A program made the position numbers and the translations under genes. The notes under the pieces were generated by a model. The model ran no database searches, had not been told where the DNA came from, and saw only the letters and a program-made list of their open reading frames with translations. Positions 22,261 through 34,060 of a stretch of DNA of 64,000 nt are shown in pieces. This DNA is from Glebionis coronaria (Eukaryota > Streptophyta > Magnoliopsida > Asterales > Asteraceae). The stretch lies in assembly GCA_025667525.1 (NCBI GenBank), contig CM046882.1, positions 215,682,592-215,746,591 of the forward strand, read 5' to 3'. How positions within the stretch are numbered: the first letter of the stretch is position 1; every line of letters starts with the position of its first letter.

Positions 22261-22940
22261 CTAGAGTAACTCAAAATCCGTTTGAAGTTTTTGAAAATTA
22301 GTGACCACTAACTCGTTTTCTTTAAGTTCATTAGAAAGATTTGCTCTTAAGTTTTCAATTTCTTGCAAATGACCCATTTGTTTGTTTCGAAAGTGATCAT
22401 ATTCGGGATTTGTTAGAACACTAGACGAAGGCACTAATTCCAAGGTTTGAACTTTCTCATTGCTTAAGGCAAGCTCATCAGACAAATTCTTATTCTTAGC
22501 TAGGGTTTCTAAGAGTGCAGCATTCATTTGGCTATGTAATGTAGCAGGAACCATGACCAAATCTTGTTGAGCAGGAGTAGGCGTATGCGAAATGGCTCCC
22601 GGTTGTGATTCACTCAAAGTCTGGGGACTCACGTTGATATTACTATCATTGATTGTCTCCTCATTTGAAAGACTCACCACCGAAGACTCATTCGAATCAG
22701 CACTCTCTTGCATAACTTGATATGGTTGAATACTAGCATCAATGGTATTATCGGTGGTATTAATAAGTACCTCAGATCTCTTTTCTGGCCCTAAGCTGGA
22801 GATAGTTGCCATAAGAGCAGCCTTTGCAGATTGAAAGTCATCACAGTCTGAGTCATACGCATCAAGATCATCGGCTTGGTAAGCTGCATTCTGTGTAGTG
22901 CTAATGTCTTGTTCAGCAATCCCTGGATCAGCAAGAAATG
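22261..22940 (-). pseudogene. Copia1 gag C-terminal coiled-coil segment
   Basis: The frame is open from about 22940 down to the TAG at 22261-22263. It contains a motif typical of Copia gag tails (acidic DLDAYDSDCDD just upstream of 22812) followed by a Leu/Glu/Asn-rich stretch that looks like a coiled coil. Upstream, the gag frame shifts by one base near 22940. No enzyme domain is visible. Confidence 0.7.
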
Positions 22941-23825
22941 CAACTCCTCTTCATCAAGTTCCCTTCCTTGTGCCTGAGCATTCACCAGATAGATCTTCTC
23001 TGCAAACCATTGTCCATCCCTTCTCCTCTTGGGTTTCTTGCAATCCCTGGACATGTGTCCTTCTTCCTTGCAGTTGTAGCATGTAATCATTCTCAACTTG
23101 CCTGTGGAATTAGCCCGTGGAGGATTGTTGACCATTGGAGCGGGATTGACCGTGCGAGCATTGGTGGTTGATGTAGTAGGTCTCCCCTGATAAGGTTGAA
23201 GGGGTTGAACCATTACACTGCCATTCTCAATAGTAGCTTGTTGGCGAGAATTGGATGAATTCCTCAACTGATTGTTAGTTGGAGCTGATCCTCTAAATCC
23301 TCTTTTGCTTAATGTCCTTGTGAGATAAGCAGACATAGTGGTTAACACTTCAACTGGGACAGCTCCTTGTTTGAATACAGGAATGGGGACTTCCTCATCA
23401 TCACAATACATTGCTTGGTCTTGTTGAGATGCATAATCACCAGAAGGAATACTCATGTGATCAGAATAGCTTGATGGATATGCTGCATTCTCTTGATAAG
23501 AAGAATATGAAGGCTGAGCATAAGGTGCAATGCTTGCTGGGTGAGGTTGTGAGCCATATTGTGATGAAGGTGCATTAAACCGATATTGTTGCTGATGTGA
23601 GGTGGGTGGTTGCGGTAAAATCGAGTATTGGGGGAAGGTTGGCGTCATGTAAGGTGATGGATGATAGGCTTGATGTCCCAAGATATAAGGAGTGTTGTTG
23701 TGTGACAAGCTTTGTTGATTCGCCATCAAAGCTAAAGAATCAGGGTACATACCTCGAGGCGAACGGTGCATGATCACATGTTTCTCATGCTGCTGAAGAA
23801 AATCATATAGTTGATCAAATTGCAC
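22925..23825 (-). pseudogene. gag: Copia1 gag, Gln/Pro/Ser-rich region and CCHC zinc knuckle
   Basis: After a one-base shift near 23825, this frame continues gag. Residues about 30-230 are rich in Gln, Ser, Tyr and Pro. The CCHC knuckle CYNCKEEGHMSRDC is at residues 249-262 and is followed by the basic patch KKPKRRR. It binds the element's RNA in the particle. The open frame formally runs on to 22791, but the last 40 or so codons are out of frame relative to relatives, so the true break is near 22940. Confidence 0.8.
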
Positions 23826-24472
23826 TTATGCAAATCCCTGGTTAACTTAACATCGGTAATATACTCACCCCATTCAGCTTGAGGTAATGTATTCAAGAAT
23901 TTGGTGTTAACCTGGAATGGAGCAATCACGAGATTATATACATTCAGATCATTCATGAGAGTGGTGAATCTGAAGTAATAATCGTGAAGCGTTTCCCATG
24001 GGTTGTACGTGAATCTATCAAACAGATCATACAACTGACATTCCCTTTCCTGTTTGGTGAGAGACGTACCTTGTAACAACACCTTTAGACGTTCCCATAA
24101 ATCCTTTGCCACCGTATACTGACTTACCATTCGATAGATGTCATGTGGAAGAGCTTGGAGAATGGTTTGAAGAGCCTTTTCGTCTGCATCGGCAACAAGT
24201 TGTTGAGCTGGTGTAAGTTCTTCAAACTCCCTTGGTCGAGTCACATTGTTAACCACGATGGTACCATAGTCAAGTGGACCATTTAAAATTGACTTGACCA
24301 TAAGCCTCCCATATACCGGTTTTCCCTTAAGGTATGACATCATCCGGCCTTGCCATGCTTCAAAAACCTCTTTGATGAGCATTGGAGGACGATTATCCGT
24401 ACCCGTAATGACGGAAATATTCGTAAGTGATGTCATCTGAGGCATTACTGAATTCGGATTCATTTTGTTCAT
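23774..24472 (-). pseudogene. gag: Copia1 gag N-terminal capsid region
   Basis: The frame starts at the first ATG after the leader and is open for 232 codons. It has the features of a Copia capsid: W39-containing start (EVFEAWQGRMMSYL), LWERLKVLLQGTSLTKQE and a DYYFRFTTLMNDL helix pair. The last 15-20 codons are out of frame; a one-base shift near 23825 moves the true reading into the next segment. It forms the coat of the cytoplasmic particle in active relatives. Confidence 0.82.
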
Positions 24473-25299
24473 TTCAAAGAAACAAAGGTTATCGGTTGAT
24501 CGAGCAGTGAAGAAAGGTTGAGAATTTGTGTTGTGTTGTTGAAATCAAGATTAAATCCACTAAAGATCGTCGAAAAAACTCGGAAAAATACCCCTTGAAC
24601 TTGCTGTTCGGAAAAATCCCTATTCGGAATAACCCTATGCTGAAAAACCCTTATCCGGAATAATCCTTATGCTGAATACCCCTATTCGGAATAATCCTTA
24701 TACGAAAAAAATCCTTATGCGGAATAACCCTAATAAACCCTATTCGGAATGTTCCTGCTATTCAGAATATTCTTCAATTCGGAATGTTAGCTATTCGGAA
24801 AGATTGCTATTCGGAAAAATGGTTATTCGGAAAGATGGGCTATTCGGAATGTTTGACTATTCGGAATGTTTTGGCTATTCGGAAAACTTTGCTATTCGGA
24901 AAGATTTTGCTATTCGGAAAAAAATTGCTATTCGGAAAGCTTTTCTATGCGGAATGTCTATTCGGAAAATCCTGCTATTCGGAAAACTCTCCTATTCGGA
25001 ATGTCTATTCGGAAAACCTTTATGCTGAATATCTAATATTCCGAATAGAACGTCTATTCGGAATAATCTGGGAATATTAAGTTTGAGACTTTGAATAGAG
25101 CTTTAAATCCGATTTTTTGATCAAAAACCACAAAAATTTTTATGATTTTTACCGAAATAAGCTAAACCCAATCCTTATCAATTAATCCCAATAACAAAAA
25201 CACCAAAAACAACAAGATTCAAGATTGATTTTTTCTAAAGATCACTAATTGATTCAATAACTAAAAAAGAAACACAATCCTTACCTTAAATCACCCCAT
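24473..25299 (-). other. Copia1 leader
   Basis: This is the untranslated stretch of about 830 bp between the primer site and gag. Most of it is the CTATTCGGAA array (24600-25066). It has no gene and no other recognised motif. Confidence 0.65.
24600..25066. repeat. degenerate CTATTCGGAA array in the Copia1 leader
   Basis: More than 20 units share the core CTAT(T/G)CGGAA(T/A), but spacing varies from about 13 to 18 bp, unlike the strict 18-bp array at 4-343. Near its right end an inverted pair (25037-25048 and 25054-25065) forms a perfect 12-bp stem with a 5-base loop. Confidence 0.88.
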
Positions 25300-25313
25300 G
25301 GCTCTTGATACCA
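25300..25313 (-). promoter_or_regulatory. primer binding site, initiator tRNA-Met type (Copia1)
   Basis: The minus strand reads TGGTATCAAGAGCC, two bases after the LTR end CA. The usual plant site is TGGTATCAGAGC; here there is one additional A. Its position and TGG start make the assignment secure. Confidence 0.88.
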
Positions 25314-25315
25314 AA

Positions 25316-25638
25316 TGTAGAATCTTGATAACCTATTAATCTATGAAGTGGGTTGATGTTTTCTAGAGAGAGAAACTAGAGAGAGAAAGTGAGAGAAACT
25401 ATGTGTTTATTTCATTCAAAAATGATAAAAGTGAAAAACCAACAACCAACCCCTTTCCAAGGAGGAAAGGGGTATTTATACTTCCAAGCCACTAATGGAC
25501 TTGGGCCGGCCCATGACAAGCCCATGGGCCGGTTCTTACTTAACTAAATAAGCATTTGTTAACTACGAGCTATTACAACATAAATAATATTGTCGAGTGA
25601 CCGATACTTCTAATATACGTTAAAACGTATTTCTAACA
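25316..25638 (-). repeat. Copia1 5' LTR (323 bp)
   Basis: It is bounded by TGTAGAATC and TTTCTAACA on the plus strand (minus: TGTTAGAAAT to GATTCTACA). It contains a minus-strand TATAAATA (25473-25480), a 9-bp stem directly downstream of it (25450-25472), and a 10-bp palindrome with TGGGCC cores (25506-25532). The partner LTR is outside the window. Confidence 0.85.
25450..25532 (-). promoter_or_regulatory. Copia1 LTR core promoter
   Basis: Minus-strand order: inverted repeat CCGGCCCATG...CATGGGCCGG (25532-25506), TATAAATA (25480-25473), then CCCCTTTCC...GGAAAGGGG (25472-25450). TGGGCC resembles site-II elements bound by TCP factors in plant promoters. The second inverted repeat would fall around the transcription start. 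Function is inferred. Confidence 0.6.
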
Positions 25639-27455
25639 TAGTAGCTCATAAAACAATCAATGAAATGCTTACAAGTTGTTAATGTTTCAAAAGGTTATAA
25701 GGTTTAGACGGAAACGCCATGAGACACATGATAAAATAAAAAAATATCGATGAAGAATGTGAAGACAAAACTTCAAAACTCAACTCAAATCAGTGGAAGG
25801 TTAGAAGAAAACGAAAATAAAATATCATCGAATGACAAATGAGTCATATATATGAAAAGAATAAAACAATCCACATGTGTATTCTATGTAAGATACTCGA
25901 CACAACATGCTTTTAAGAAAGTATAATATTCATTTTCAAATTACACCATTTATCCGGTAATTGCTAATCCTGTAATGTTTCTATTTTAAACATTTTCACA
26001 TGCAACTAGTGTTCGTAGTTGTAAAATAATATTTGTTAAAATTTTACGATCTCAAATGAAATCAAAACTGCTTAGAACGTTTAAAACCCATGTTCCGAAT
26101 TTTCTATCAGATTTGACTTTTAAGTATGAGCCGATTAATTGACCCGATAAACGACATCTCCAAGACTCGGAGTCTGAAGCATTTTAATGTAAAACGACGT
26201 TTCAGACGACTTTCTAGTTTTACTCGAGACCTGAAATCCAATATAAAATGACTAAAATACCCCGGCAAGTTCTGTGCAGGTTTGACTATTTTATTTTAAG
26301 AACGCATGTTTTGCTTTTAAGTTTTGACCTGTTTATACTGCCCCCTGCAGTTTCTACATAAAATATATTTTTCGACACTTCCTAACGGCTCAAAATATAT
26401 ATATATACACACATGTCTTGTGGATTTTACAACAATGAAAAATAAATCTCATAATGAGCATCAAATAAAAATATAGCATAATGAATGACAGAAGATGCTT
26501 CAAGGTATTCAACACGAAATTTAGGAAGCAAAACGATGAATGACGCTCATAATTTAAGTTTCAAGGTGCAAAGTTGGCAAATCTCCTTGGTGCCACGATT
26601 GTCAAAAACACAAAACATAACAAGAAAAGAATGGAACATTAAAGGGTTGCGTTCCGGGAGCAAGAAGGTTAATGAAAAACAAATGATACAATTTTATAGA
26701 AGTAAAATCGTATCCCAATCTAGAGCCATAATCTAGACGATGATTTATAAAATGACGATGACGTTACCGAGATATAAGCGAACAATACACTTCGGAGTCG
26801 ATACATATAAATGTCAATAAGTTAAATCTTCGCATGCCGTGTAAAACGGTGATAATAATCAACAAAATATTATGAAAAACCATGATAGTATTCAACACGA
26901 TTATAGGAGAGTTTCAAAATGTGTGACTCACACGATAGCGGTTAGTCTTTTCCAAGGACACATTGAACTACACAATGGTCTAGAGACTACGTTTCAAGAC
27001 GTCTAAGCACAAATAGCCGGAAGACGATTTGGATATCTACGTAGATATCTCAAAGGGTTAAATAATGAAAGTAACGCGCGCATATGAAGGTATATAAGGT
27101 CATAATATAAATCTTTTGCAATAAAAGCAATTTAAATACTTCAAAAATAAATACAGAAAGATCTTAAAAATTCATTGTATTTATTTAAGTTAATCATTAA
27201 TAAATGAAAAACTTTTATCGAAAAGTTTAACGACATAAATATATATAGATAAAGGATTATAGTAGTTATTTATAAATACTTAGCAATAAGGCATACATAA
27301 TAATGTATACTAAATTTGTAATCCCAGAAGTAGCTTGAACATGAAGTCACGCGAAATCATGTGCACCGACTCTTTGAAAAAAATAAAACCGACAGTTATA
27401 GTTTAGGTTTTTAGAAAAAGACCTAGTTCTCTATAACTCATGGCTCTGGTACCAA
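25639..27455 (-). mobile_element. internal 5' remnant of chromovirus A
   Basis: On the minus strand this follows a 5' LTR (27456-30027) and a primer site, so it should be leader and the start of gag. No frame of useful length survives and no gag motif is visible. The left end is cut by the Copia1 insertion. An AT dinucleotide run lies near 26397-26412. I see no host gene here. Confidence 0.5.
27442..27454 (-). promoter_or_regulatory. primer binding site, tRNA-Met type (chromovirus A)
   Basis: The minus strand reads TGGTACCAGAGCC followed by ATGAG. This is one base from the common TGGTATCAGAGCC site. It lies directly inside the LTR that starts at 27456. Confidence 0.7.
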
Positions 27456-30027
27456 TATTTAACACCCCCAAATTTATACGCAGCGGAATACATCTTTGGG
27501 TGCTAAACAATGATACAACAACACATAATTTATAAAGAACGACTCGAAAAGAGACGTTTCAAATTTATCGTTCCTAAAAAATTTATCAGAGTAGCCTAGT
27601 CCCAAGTAATCGTTACCAAAAGATAAGTTAAAACAACATATTAGTTTGTTTTAAAATGGAACAATAAATAAATCAAAGAGTTTGAACAACAAAAGCAGTG
27701 CACAACTTCATTCCCGTGACCTCCAAGCTTCCACTTCTTGATTACCTGAAATACATGTGAGTAAAAAAATCAGCAAAAATGCCGAGTGAATCTATAGGTT
27801 TATGAAATCAATTTGAACACAAGCAAAGATTATAAGTTTGTGGCATGCTTATAAGCATCAAATAATAATTTGCATCAACAATGATAATTGTATATAGCAT
27901 AAATTGCAATAAGCTCATGGAACCGAGCCCTTAGACACTCTCATATCAGTCTAATAAGACGAGAGATTTATTAATTGTCGGTTACCTCCAGATTATTGGT
28001 ACATTGCCGTATACCTGACTTCTCAATACAATATGCTCAAACAGTGTGGAGGTCGGGCATAAGCTTCTATGACAAGTCCACAAAAACTGAACCGGGGCGG
28101 CTTCCCCCATAGATCTATTAATTGTACTAGCGGTTAACCCATCATAGGTTAATTAACGGTCCATAATTGAGGTTTTAACAAAGGCAATCACTTAATGCAA
28201 TTTAAAGGCAACCACGGGTCCATTCATAGAGGGACAAAGCATACCATAAAAATCTTGTGTTCTAAGTTTATAAAACATGTATTCCCCCTCGCGGGTTTAA
28301 AATCATTTAATAACTAGTATAAAGCGAGGCTATAGACTCACCTTAGCCAATAGTGGTAATGAGACGATCGCCGACGATAGATGATGCCTTTCAAACACGA
28401 GAACTGCAACCTATCAAATGAGGTGCGTTCATTAATAATAGACTCGAGAAATAACCCATACATAAGAATATAAAACTCGACTCATAAAATCACGACAAAA
28501 TCGAGAGAAAACGATACAAGTGATACTATTACACTCTCCTATATATTCATTTTATTATTCTACGCCTTTAATAAAAATCTGCCGGAACATACCGAATGTC
28601 CAAGCCGTTTTCCCATACTTAGACATATCAACTTTTTATGATACTACTCAGAGAACTCACTTACTATATGTAGAAAGTCCTCCCAAGAGCCCATTAAAAG
28701 ATTTTACTTCTAAAGTTCCCTGCCCGACTCATCTTTGAATCACAAAATCCAGACAGTTTAGCGACCTTGACTTACGAAACCATTTTGACCATTCTAAACA
28801 ACTCCGTTTGTAAAACCGCCACTTGATTCTAAAAATAGACTCAAAATGCTAAACTTGTAGCCTAAGAACAGCCCTTGAATCATTTCGAAACTCATTTTAT
28901 AGTCCCCGAGATTCGATCCAAATATCGACAACAATTTTCGGATTGTGTCAACACTCGTCTCCCGGTACACGAAAATCAAACTAGTGTAACTTCCACCTTG
29001 TTTGGAGTTGGAAGGCCTACTTTATATCAAATCGAAGCTAACGAAATTCTCTACATCATAATCCCATCATATCATCCTATATTCAGACTTAAGACCCTCG
29101 AAAATGGCCTCAAACCTACTGCCTAAAATTGACTATAAAAATCTCTTACAAAATCAAGTTTTTGATCAAAACCAACAACTTTTATCATCATTCTAACATC
29201 CTAACATCACCATAAACCAATCCTAACACTTGTATCATCATCAAAATCAAAAACCCAAAAATTAAAATTCAACTTTTTAACCAAAACATTACATAAACAT
29301 CATTTGATCATCATCTCTAACACATGCATGATCAAAATTACCACCTAACAAGCCTAGTTTTTTTTTTTATCAAAATTCAAAACTCAATGCATGTAAGTAA
29401 AAATGGTATCATTAGAATCACGTTTCAAAAATAGGAATGGGACTTGTTTTGTTTTTGGATGGATCAAAGTTGATCATAAAAAAAATTGATGGAATGGATG
29501 GTGGTGGTGTAGGCCAAAATGGAAAAGAAAGAAGAAAGATGGTGTTTTTGTCTTAATGAATTTTTTTAAATGAATTGTGTTAGTGGAAAACATATATATA
29601 GTGTAAGGTTAGGGTAGTTTTTGCCAATTTGTGATAGTTTTAGTCCAAAATGTAATTAAATAGTTTAAAAGGGTAAAAATGTAAATTGCAAATTTTTAAA
29701 TATTTACGAGACTCGGGTTTCGTAAAAATACTTTTTAAAAGTTTAAACGCACACGAAAAATAATAATATAACGACTCGATACGTAATTAAAAAGACATCG
29801 TCGAAAATATTAAATATCGAAACGATCGATAATAAAATATAAAATTTTTGGCATCCGTCGGTATCGCGATCACTAGTAGTCCTCGTTACTCGTCAAAATA
29901 TTAAAATATAATATTTAATATCGGTTTCAACTTAAACCGTTAAACATAATAATATTTAACGTTATAAAATACTTCAAAATAATTGAAAGTAGAATTAAAT
30001 TAAGACCTTATTTTTACCGGTTTTACA
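27456..30027 (-). repeat. chromovirus A 5' LTR (about 2.57 kb)
   Basis: The right end TTTTACA abuts Athila-3 pol. The left end is TATTTAACACCCCC, which I read as a TG to TA change of the terminus TGT(T)AACACCCCC seen in chromovirus B at 48605. Blocks such as GCCGAGTGAAT and GCGAGGCTAT...ACTCAC are shared with chromovirus B, so the two are related. No gene lies inside; the small open frames are background. Confidence 0.72.
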
Positions 30028-30880
30028 GGGTAGATCATTCCCGCATCAAGAAGTTTGATAACCTCTTTTTTGATAACGTCATGGATCTTGGGATTCACCC
30101 TTCTTTGGCTTTGAATAGTGGGTTTAAAGTCATCCTCCATGAGAATTTTATGTGTGCAAAAGTGAGGATAAATTCCACGAATATTAGAGATTTTCCAAGC
30201 AATCGCTTTCTTATGTTTCTTTAGCACGGCGATAAGTCGGGATTTTTCTTCCTCTTTCAAATCCTTTGCGATGATGACGGGTGACTTCTTGTTGTCTTCA
30301 AGGAAAACGTACTCGAGATGAGACGGTAGGTCCTTAAGCTCTAAATCCAGAGGATTTTCGATGGAAGGCGTAGTCAAATTCGGTTCATCGATAGAGATAT
30401 CCTTAGGAGATTGTGGAGAAATATGGTCCTCATTGAGAAGTTTCTCAATGGTACGAATGTCTTCATCCCAATTGGAGGGAGAATCGTCATATTGCAAGTC
30501 CACATCTCCCAAAGTTTCTTCAATTTCTATCAAAATGAAATCACTTTCTCCAAATGGAGTTAGTGATTGAGCAATAGAGGCAACGGTCTCAACAATGGGT
30601 AGAGAAGAAGAACTACTTTTACAAGCGTCTTTGAAATGTTCTTCACAAGCCTCATCAAGAACGTCAATGAAATTAACACTCTCGTTGTCAGAAGGTTGCT
30701 TAGAAAGTTTTCCCATGTTGAAGACGATTTTATCGTCACCAACTCTCATGATTAATTTGCCCGCGGCTACATCAATGAGAGTGCGACCGGTCCTCAAGAA
30801 TGGACGTCCAACGATTAATGGAACACCGGGGTCCATCTCGTAGTCAACGACAACCAAATCCGCCAGAAAGGTGAATTTTC
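30028..30880 (-). pseudogene. Athila-3 pol: protease end to RT start
   Basis: The frame, open from about 30857, covers the second half of the aspartic protease ([14 protein letters not shown]) and the acidic linker, then the RT N terminus ([24 protein letters not shown]). It ends abruptly where the chromovirus A LTR starts. A one-base loss near 30880 separates it from the protease active-site half. RT catalytic residues, RNase H and integrase are absent from the window. Confidence 0.85.
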
Positions 30881-31681
30881 GACACCGACGAAGACATCTT
30901 CGGCCATCCCCACCGGATAAGCAACCGTACGGTTAGCTAATTCTAAAGTCATTCGTGTGGGGACTAGCTCGGGTAGAGATAATTGTTTCCAAACACTTAA
31001 TGTCATTAAGTTTATACTAGAACCTAGATCGGCTAGGGCCATACAATTCTCTACCCCGGGGAAGTTGCAAGGAATGAGAAAACGACCCCGATCACCAAGT
31101 TTGGTGGGTAATTTCCTTAAGAGCACTACAGAGCAATTCTCACTAAGTTGGGTCTGAGCAATATCAAGAAGTTTCTCCTTATCACTGAGAAGATCTTTTA
31201 ACATTTTAGCATATTTGGGCATGTGAGCGAGAGCCTCAGCAAAGGAGATATTGAAATTCAGTTGTTTAAACATTTTGAGAATGTTAGACACCTGAATATC
31301 ATCCTTGTTCTTCAATTTCTCTTTCCTCAACCTTGAGGGATAAGGTATATTAGGTTGAGATGAAGGCTTTGGAATGGAATTCTCACTCACATCCTTGGGT
31401 GGTGGAGGGGTGGAAGTAGAAGGTGGAGGAATTGGAGAAATAGAAGGTGGAGAAATTGGAGAAGTAGAAGGTGGAGGAGTAGAAGTTGGAGGAATTAGAG
31501 AAGGGGACTCGTTTTCCTTTGTCACAATCACCGGTGTAGGTGTAGGAAGCTCGGGTTCCTTTAAACCTTTTCCACTGCGAGTGGTGATTGCTTTCATCTC
31601 CCCTTTAGGATTAGCAACGGTGTTACTCGGAAGAGAACCCGAACCAGAGGCTTGATTACTTGGGAAGAAACTAGCCATCAT
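30815..31681 (-). pseudogene. Athila-3 gag-pro linker and protease active site
   Basis: This segment contains a Pro/Ser-rich linker, the YPSRLRKEKLKNKDD motif typical of Athila, and the protease active site as ALADLGSS (DLGAS in its relatives). Both junctions are out of frame with the neighbouring segments: gag near 31685, and the rest of protease near 30880. The product of the element would have been a particle-maturation protease. Confidence 0.85.
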
Positions 31682-31686
31682 GTTCC

Positions 31687-33036
31687 TTAAGTCATTCGTT
31701 TGACTTGCAAAGAGTTTCGCATATCGGCTCGAAGATCATTCCCTTGTTTCACCATATCTACTTTCATGTTGGCCATTTCCCGCTGAAGATTTTGCACTAT
31801 CGCATCATTAGTCCTCATGTAAGTTTCAACCTCGTGATTAAATACAGTCGGTTGGTTGGGAGGAGGAGTATGGTAGGCAGGTGGTTTATAAGCGGGTTGT
31901 TGGTAAACTTGGTTGTTTCTTTGAGGTGAATATAGGGTTCTTTGGGTTTGATATTGATTTGGAGCACGAGGATGGTTTTGATTGTTACGATTGAGGTTGT
32001 TTGGGTTTTGTGGGGGAAAACCGGGTGGTGAAAGAAAGTTGTTTGAGCGACAGCTGAGCAAATTGCGGTCACCTTGAGGACGTGCTTGATAGCCTCCTGT
32101 AGAAAAGTTACCGTTGGCGGCATACACATTTTCCGGATTGTCGTGAGTCGAAGGACAATCGGTGTATGAGTGAGATCCCCCGCATATTTCACATGATTGA
32201 CTCAAAGCATTAGCTTGGGCAGTGATTTGTTTGGCATTGTTGGCGGTTTGTACAACAAGCGATTCCACAAGCGAAGTAAGCTTATCAATTCTCTTGTCGG
32301 CGTCACTAGTAATAGCACTAGCCACATTAGTCCGAACACTCTTGGTTTGCACTCTAGACTTATTCTCAATAATGTCCCATGCAGCATTAGAAGACATAAC
32401 CAAAATGTTACCCCCCGAGGCACTATTTAGTGAATCTTGGTCATTCATGCTTAAACCATTGTAAAAAGTACTAATTTGATGTACTTTTGTGAAACCATGT
32501 TGTGGACACTTTCTTAAAACTTCTTTAAAACGGTCCCAAGATTGACTAAATGTCTCACCGTACTTTTGTTCAAAGGTAATGATTTCATTCCGCAAAGCGG
32601 TAGTACGTGAGGGTGGGAAAAAGTAGTTGATGAATTTAGTCTCTAAATCCGTCCACGTAAGAATACGTTGTGGCGGTTCCTTATCAAGCCAATTCCGGGC
32701 TAGTCCCTCTAAGGAGAAAGGAAAAAGTTGTAAGCGAATTACCTCTTGTGAAACCCCATTATACTTGACCGTATTCGTAAGTTGAAGAAACCTTTTTATA
32801 TGGTCATGAGGATCATCAAGCGAACGCCCCAAGAAAGGTTGAGCAGAGACAATTTGAATGAAGCCGGATTTGAGCTCAAAATTGTTGGCTCCAATCTCGG
32901 GTATGACAATAGCATCAGTGTTGCCCTCTACGTGCGATTGCAAAAGCTCGATCATTGGTTGATTGTCCATGGTGACAATAGGTGGAGTAATGACTTCGGC
33001 TTGAGCTACTTTCTTCTTACGAGCATGAGTACGCAT
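31687..33036 (-). pseudogene. gag: Athila-3 gag
   Basis: I start it at the MRTHARKKK methionine (33036) because the related proteins here begin MLTR; the frame itself is open to 33069. The capsid-like part shares blocks with Athila-1a (FKEVLRKCPQHGF, TFYNGL, DSLNSASGG). Zinc finger CEICGGSHSYTDC lies about 282-294 residues from that start. It is followed by an Asn/Gln/Pro-rich tail. The frame is lost near 31685, so gag is not joined to protease in this copy. Confidence 0.88.
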
Positions 33037-33216
33037 ACACACCAACAAAAGGAAAAGAAAATTATACAAGAAATATTTTTGGTTTTTTTGTGTTTTTCTC
33101 TTTTTTTTTGTATTTTTGAAAATTTTATGTTTTTTAGGGTTTTTGAAAATTTAAGTAAGAAAATAACGTTAAAAAATGAACGGGTCCCAAAATCCAACGC
33201 GTCTCTCACTAAAAAC

Positions 33217-33252
33217 CGTTAATATTAACGAAAAGAGCCGGCAGCGGCGCCA
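33217..33252 (-). promoter_or_regulatory. primer binding site of Athila-3 with adjacent palindrome
   Basis: TGGCGCCGCTGCCGG on the minus strand (33238-33252) matches the Athila-1a and Athila-2 sites. Seven bases downstream is the perfect 14-bp palindrome CGTTAATATTAACG (33217-33230). Confidence 0.85.
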
Positions 33253-33539
33253 TTTAATACAAGGCTTTTCCTCGTATGAAAGTTCGTTGTTCCAGTCTTT
33301 TCGAATTGATTATTGGTAGAAAGTGCGACTCAGTAGTTCTTGGTGGAAAAATAAAAGGGTTTGGTTATCTATTTCAAACTAACAATAAAAATGTCGTTGA
33401 AAGCTTGAAAATTTAATCTAAGATAAAACAGGTTAAAACAAGTTAAAACAATGCTAAGTAAAAAGATGGGAAAAATTAAAGTTTGAAAAATAGAAACAAT
33501 TCAGAAGACTAACAATTAAACTAAGTCTGAAAACAAGAT

Positions 33540-34060
33540 AATTGGAATTTCATAGAAATTGGAGTTTTTCGGAATAATAGACAAATTCAGAGATATCTTC
33601 GGAATAAAGACTTTTTCGGAGAAAGTGACACTTTCAGAAAAATAGGTTTTTCAGAGAAAAGGATGTTTTCGGAATAATGAAGTTTTCAGAAAAAGGAGTG
33701 TTTTCGGAATAACAAAGTTTTCAGAGAAATTGGGTTTTTCGGAAAAAAAATGTTTTCAGGAAAATGACAATTTTCGGAATAAAGGCTTTTTCAGAAAAAT
33801 GGGATTTTCGGAATACAAACTTTTTCAGAAAAATTGGATCTTCGAAATAATGAACTTTTCAGAAAAAATGGGGTTTTCGGAATAATGGATTTTTCAGAAA
33901 AAGTAAGGTTTTCAGAATAATGGACTTTCCAGAAAAATGACAATTTCATAGAAATGACAAATTCAGAGAAAAGGAAATTTTCGGAATAAAGGCTTTTTCA
34001 GAAAAGGTATGTTTTCAGAATATAAAACCCATTTCCGAAAAGGTAAGAAAACAGATACAG
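33540..34060. repeat. degenerate TTCGGAATAA / TTCAGAAAAA array in Athila-3 LTR
   Basis: Alternating blocks of TTTTCGGAATAA and TTTTTCAGAAAAA are spaced about 15-20 bp apart. The core CGGAA links it to the CTATTCGGAA arrays at 4-343, 24600-25066 and 41090-41465. Confidence 0.8.

Larger units (their letters stand above)
1..25638 (-). mobile_element. Ty1/Copia LTR retrotransposon (Copia1), degenerate, split by Athila-1a
   Basis: The parts run right to left on the minus strand: 5' LTR (25316-25638), primer site, repeat-rich leader, gag capsid, zinc knuckle, a coiled-coil spacer, then protease, integrase, reverse transcriptase and RNase H. The integrase-before-RT order defines Copia. A 14.6-kb Athila interrupts the spacer at 7310-7314/21874-21878. 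The 3' LTR was not found between 1 and 1652, so it lies off the left edge or is lost. The coding region carries at least three frameshifts (near 23825, 22940 and 5120-5150) and two in-frame stops (22261-22263 and just before 6656), so this copy cannot make a full polyprotein. The flanking bases 25639-25643 (TAGTA) are the expected target duplication, but the partner copy is outside the window. The clade was not assigned; the long spacer recalls SIRE/Maximus-type Copia. Confidence 0.9.

Noticed and set aside
24669..25080. Overlapping 98- and 119-codon plus-strand frames
   Set aside because: They are translations of the CTATTCGGAA array in the Copia1 leader, antisense to the element.
28375..29130. 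Possible host exon-like frames in chromovirus A LTR
   Set aside because: Short frames, no splice pattern, inside a repeat shared in part with chromovirus B.
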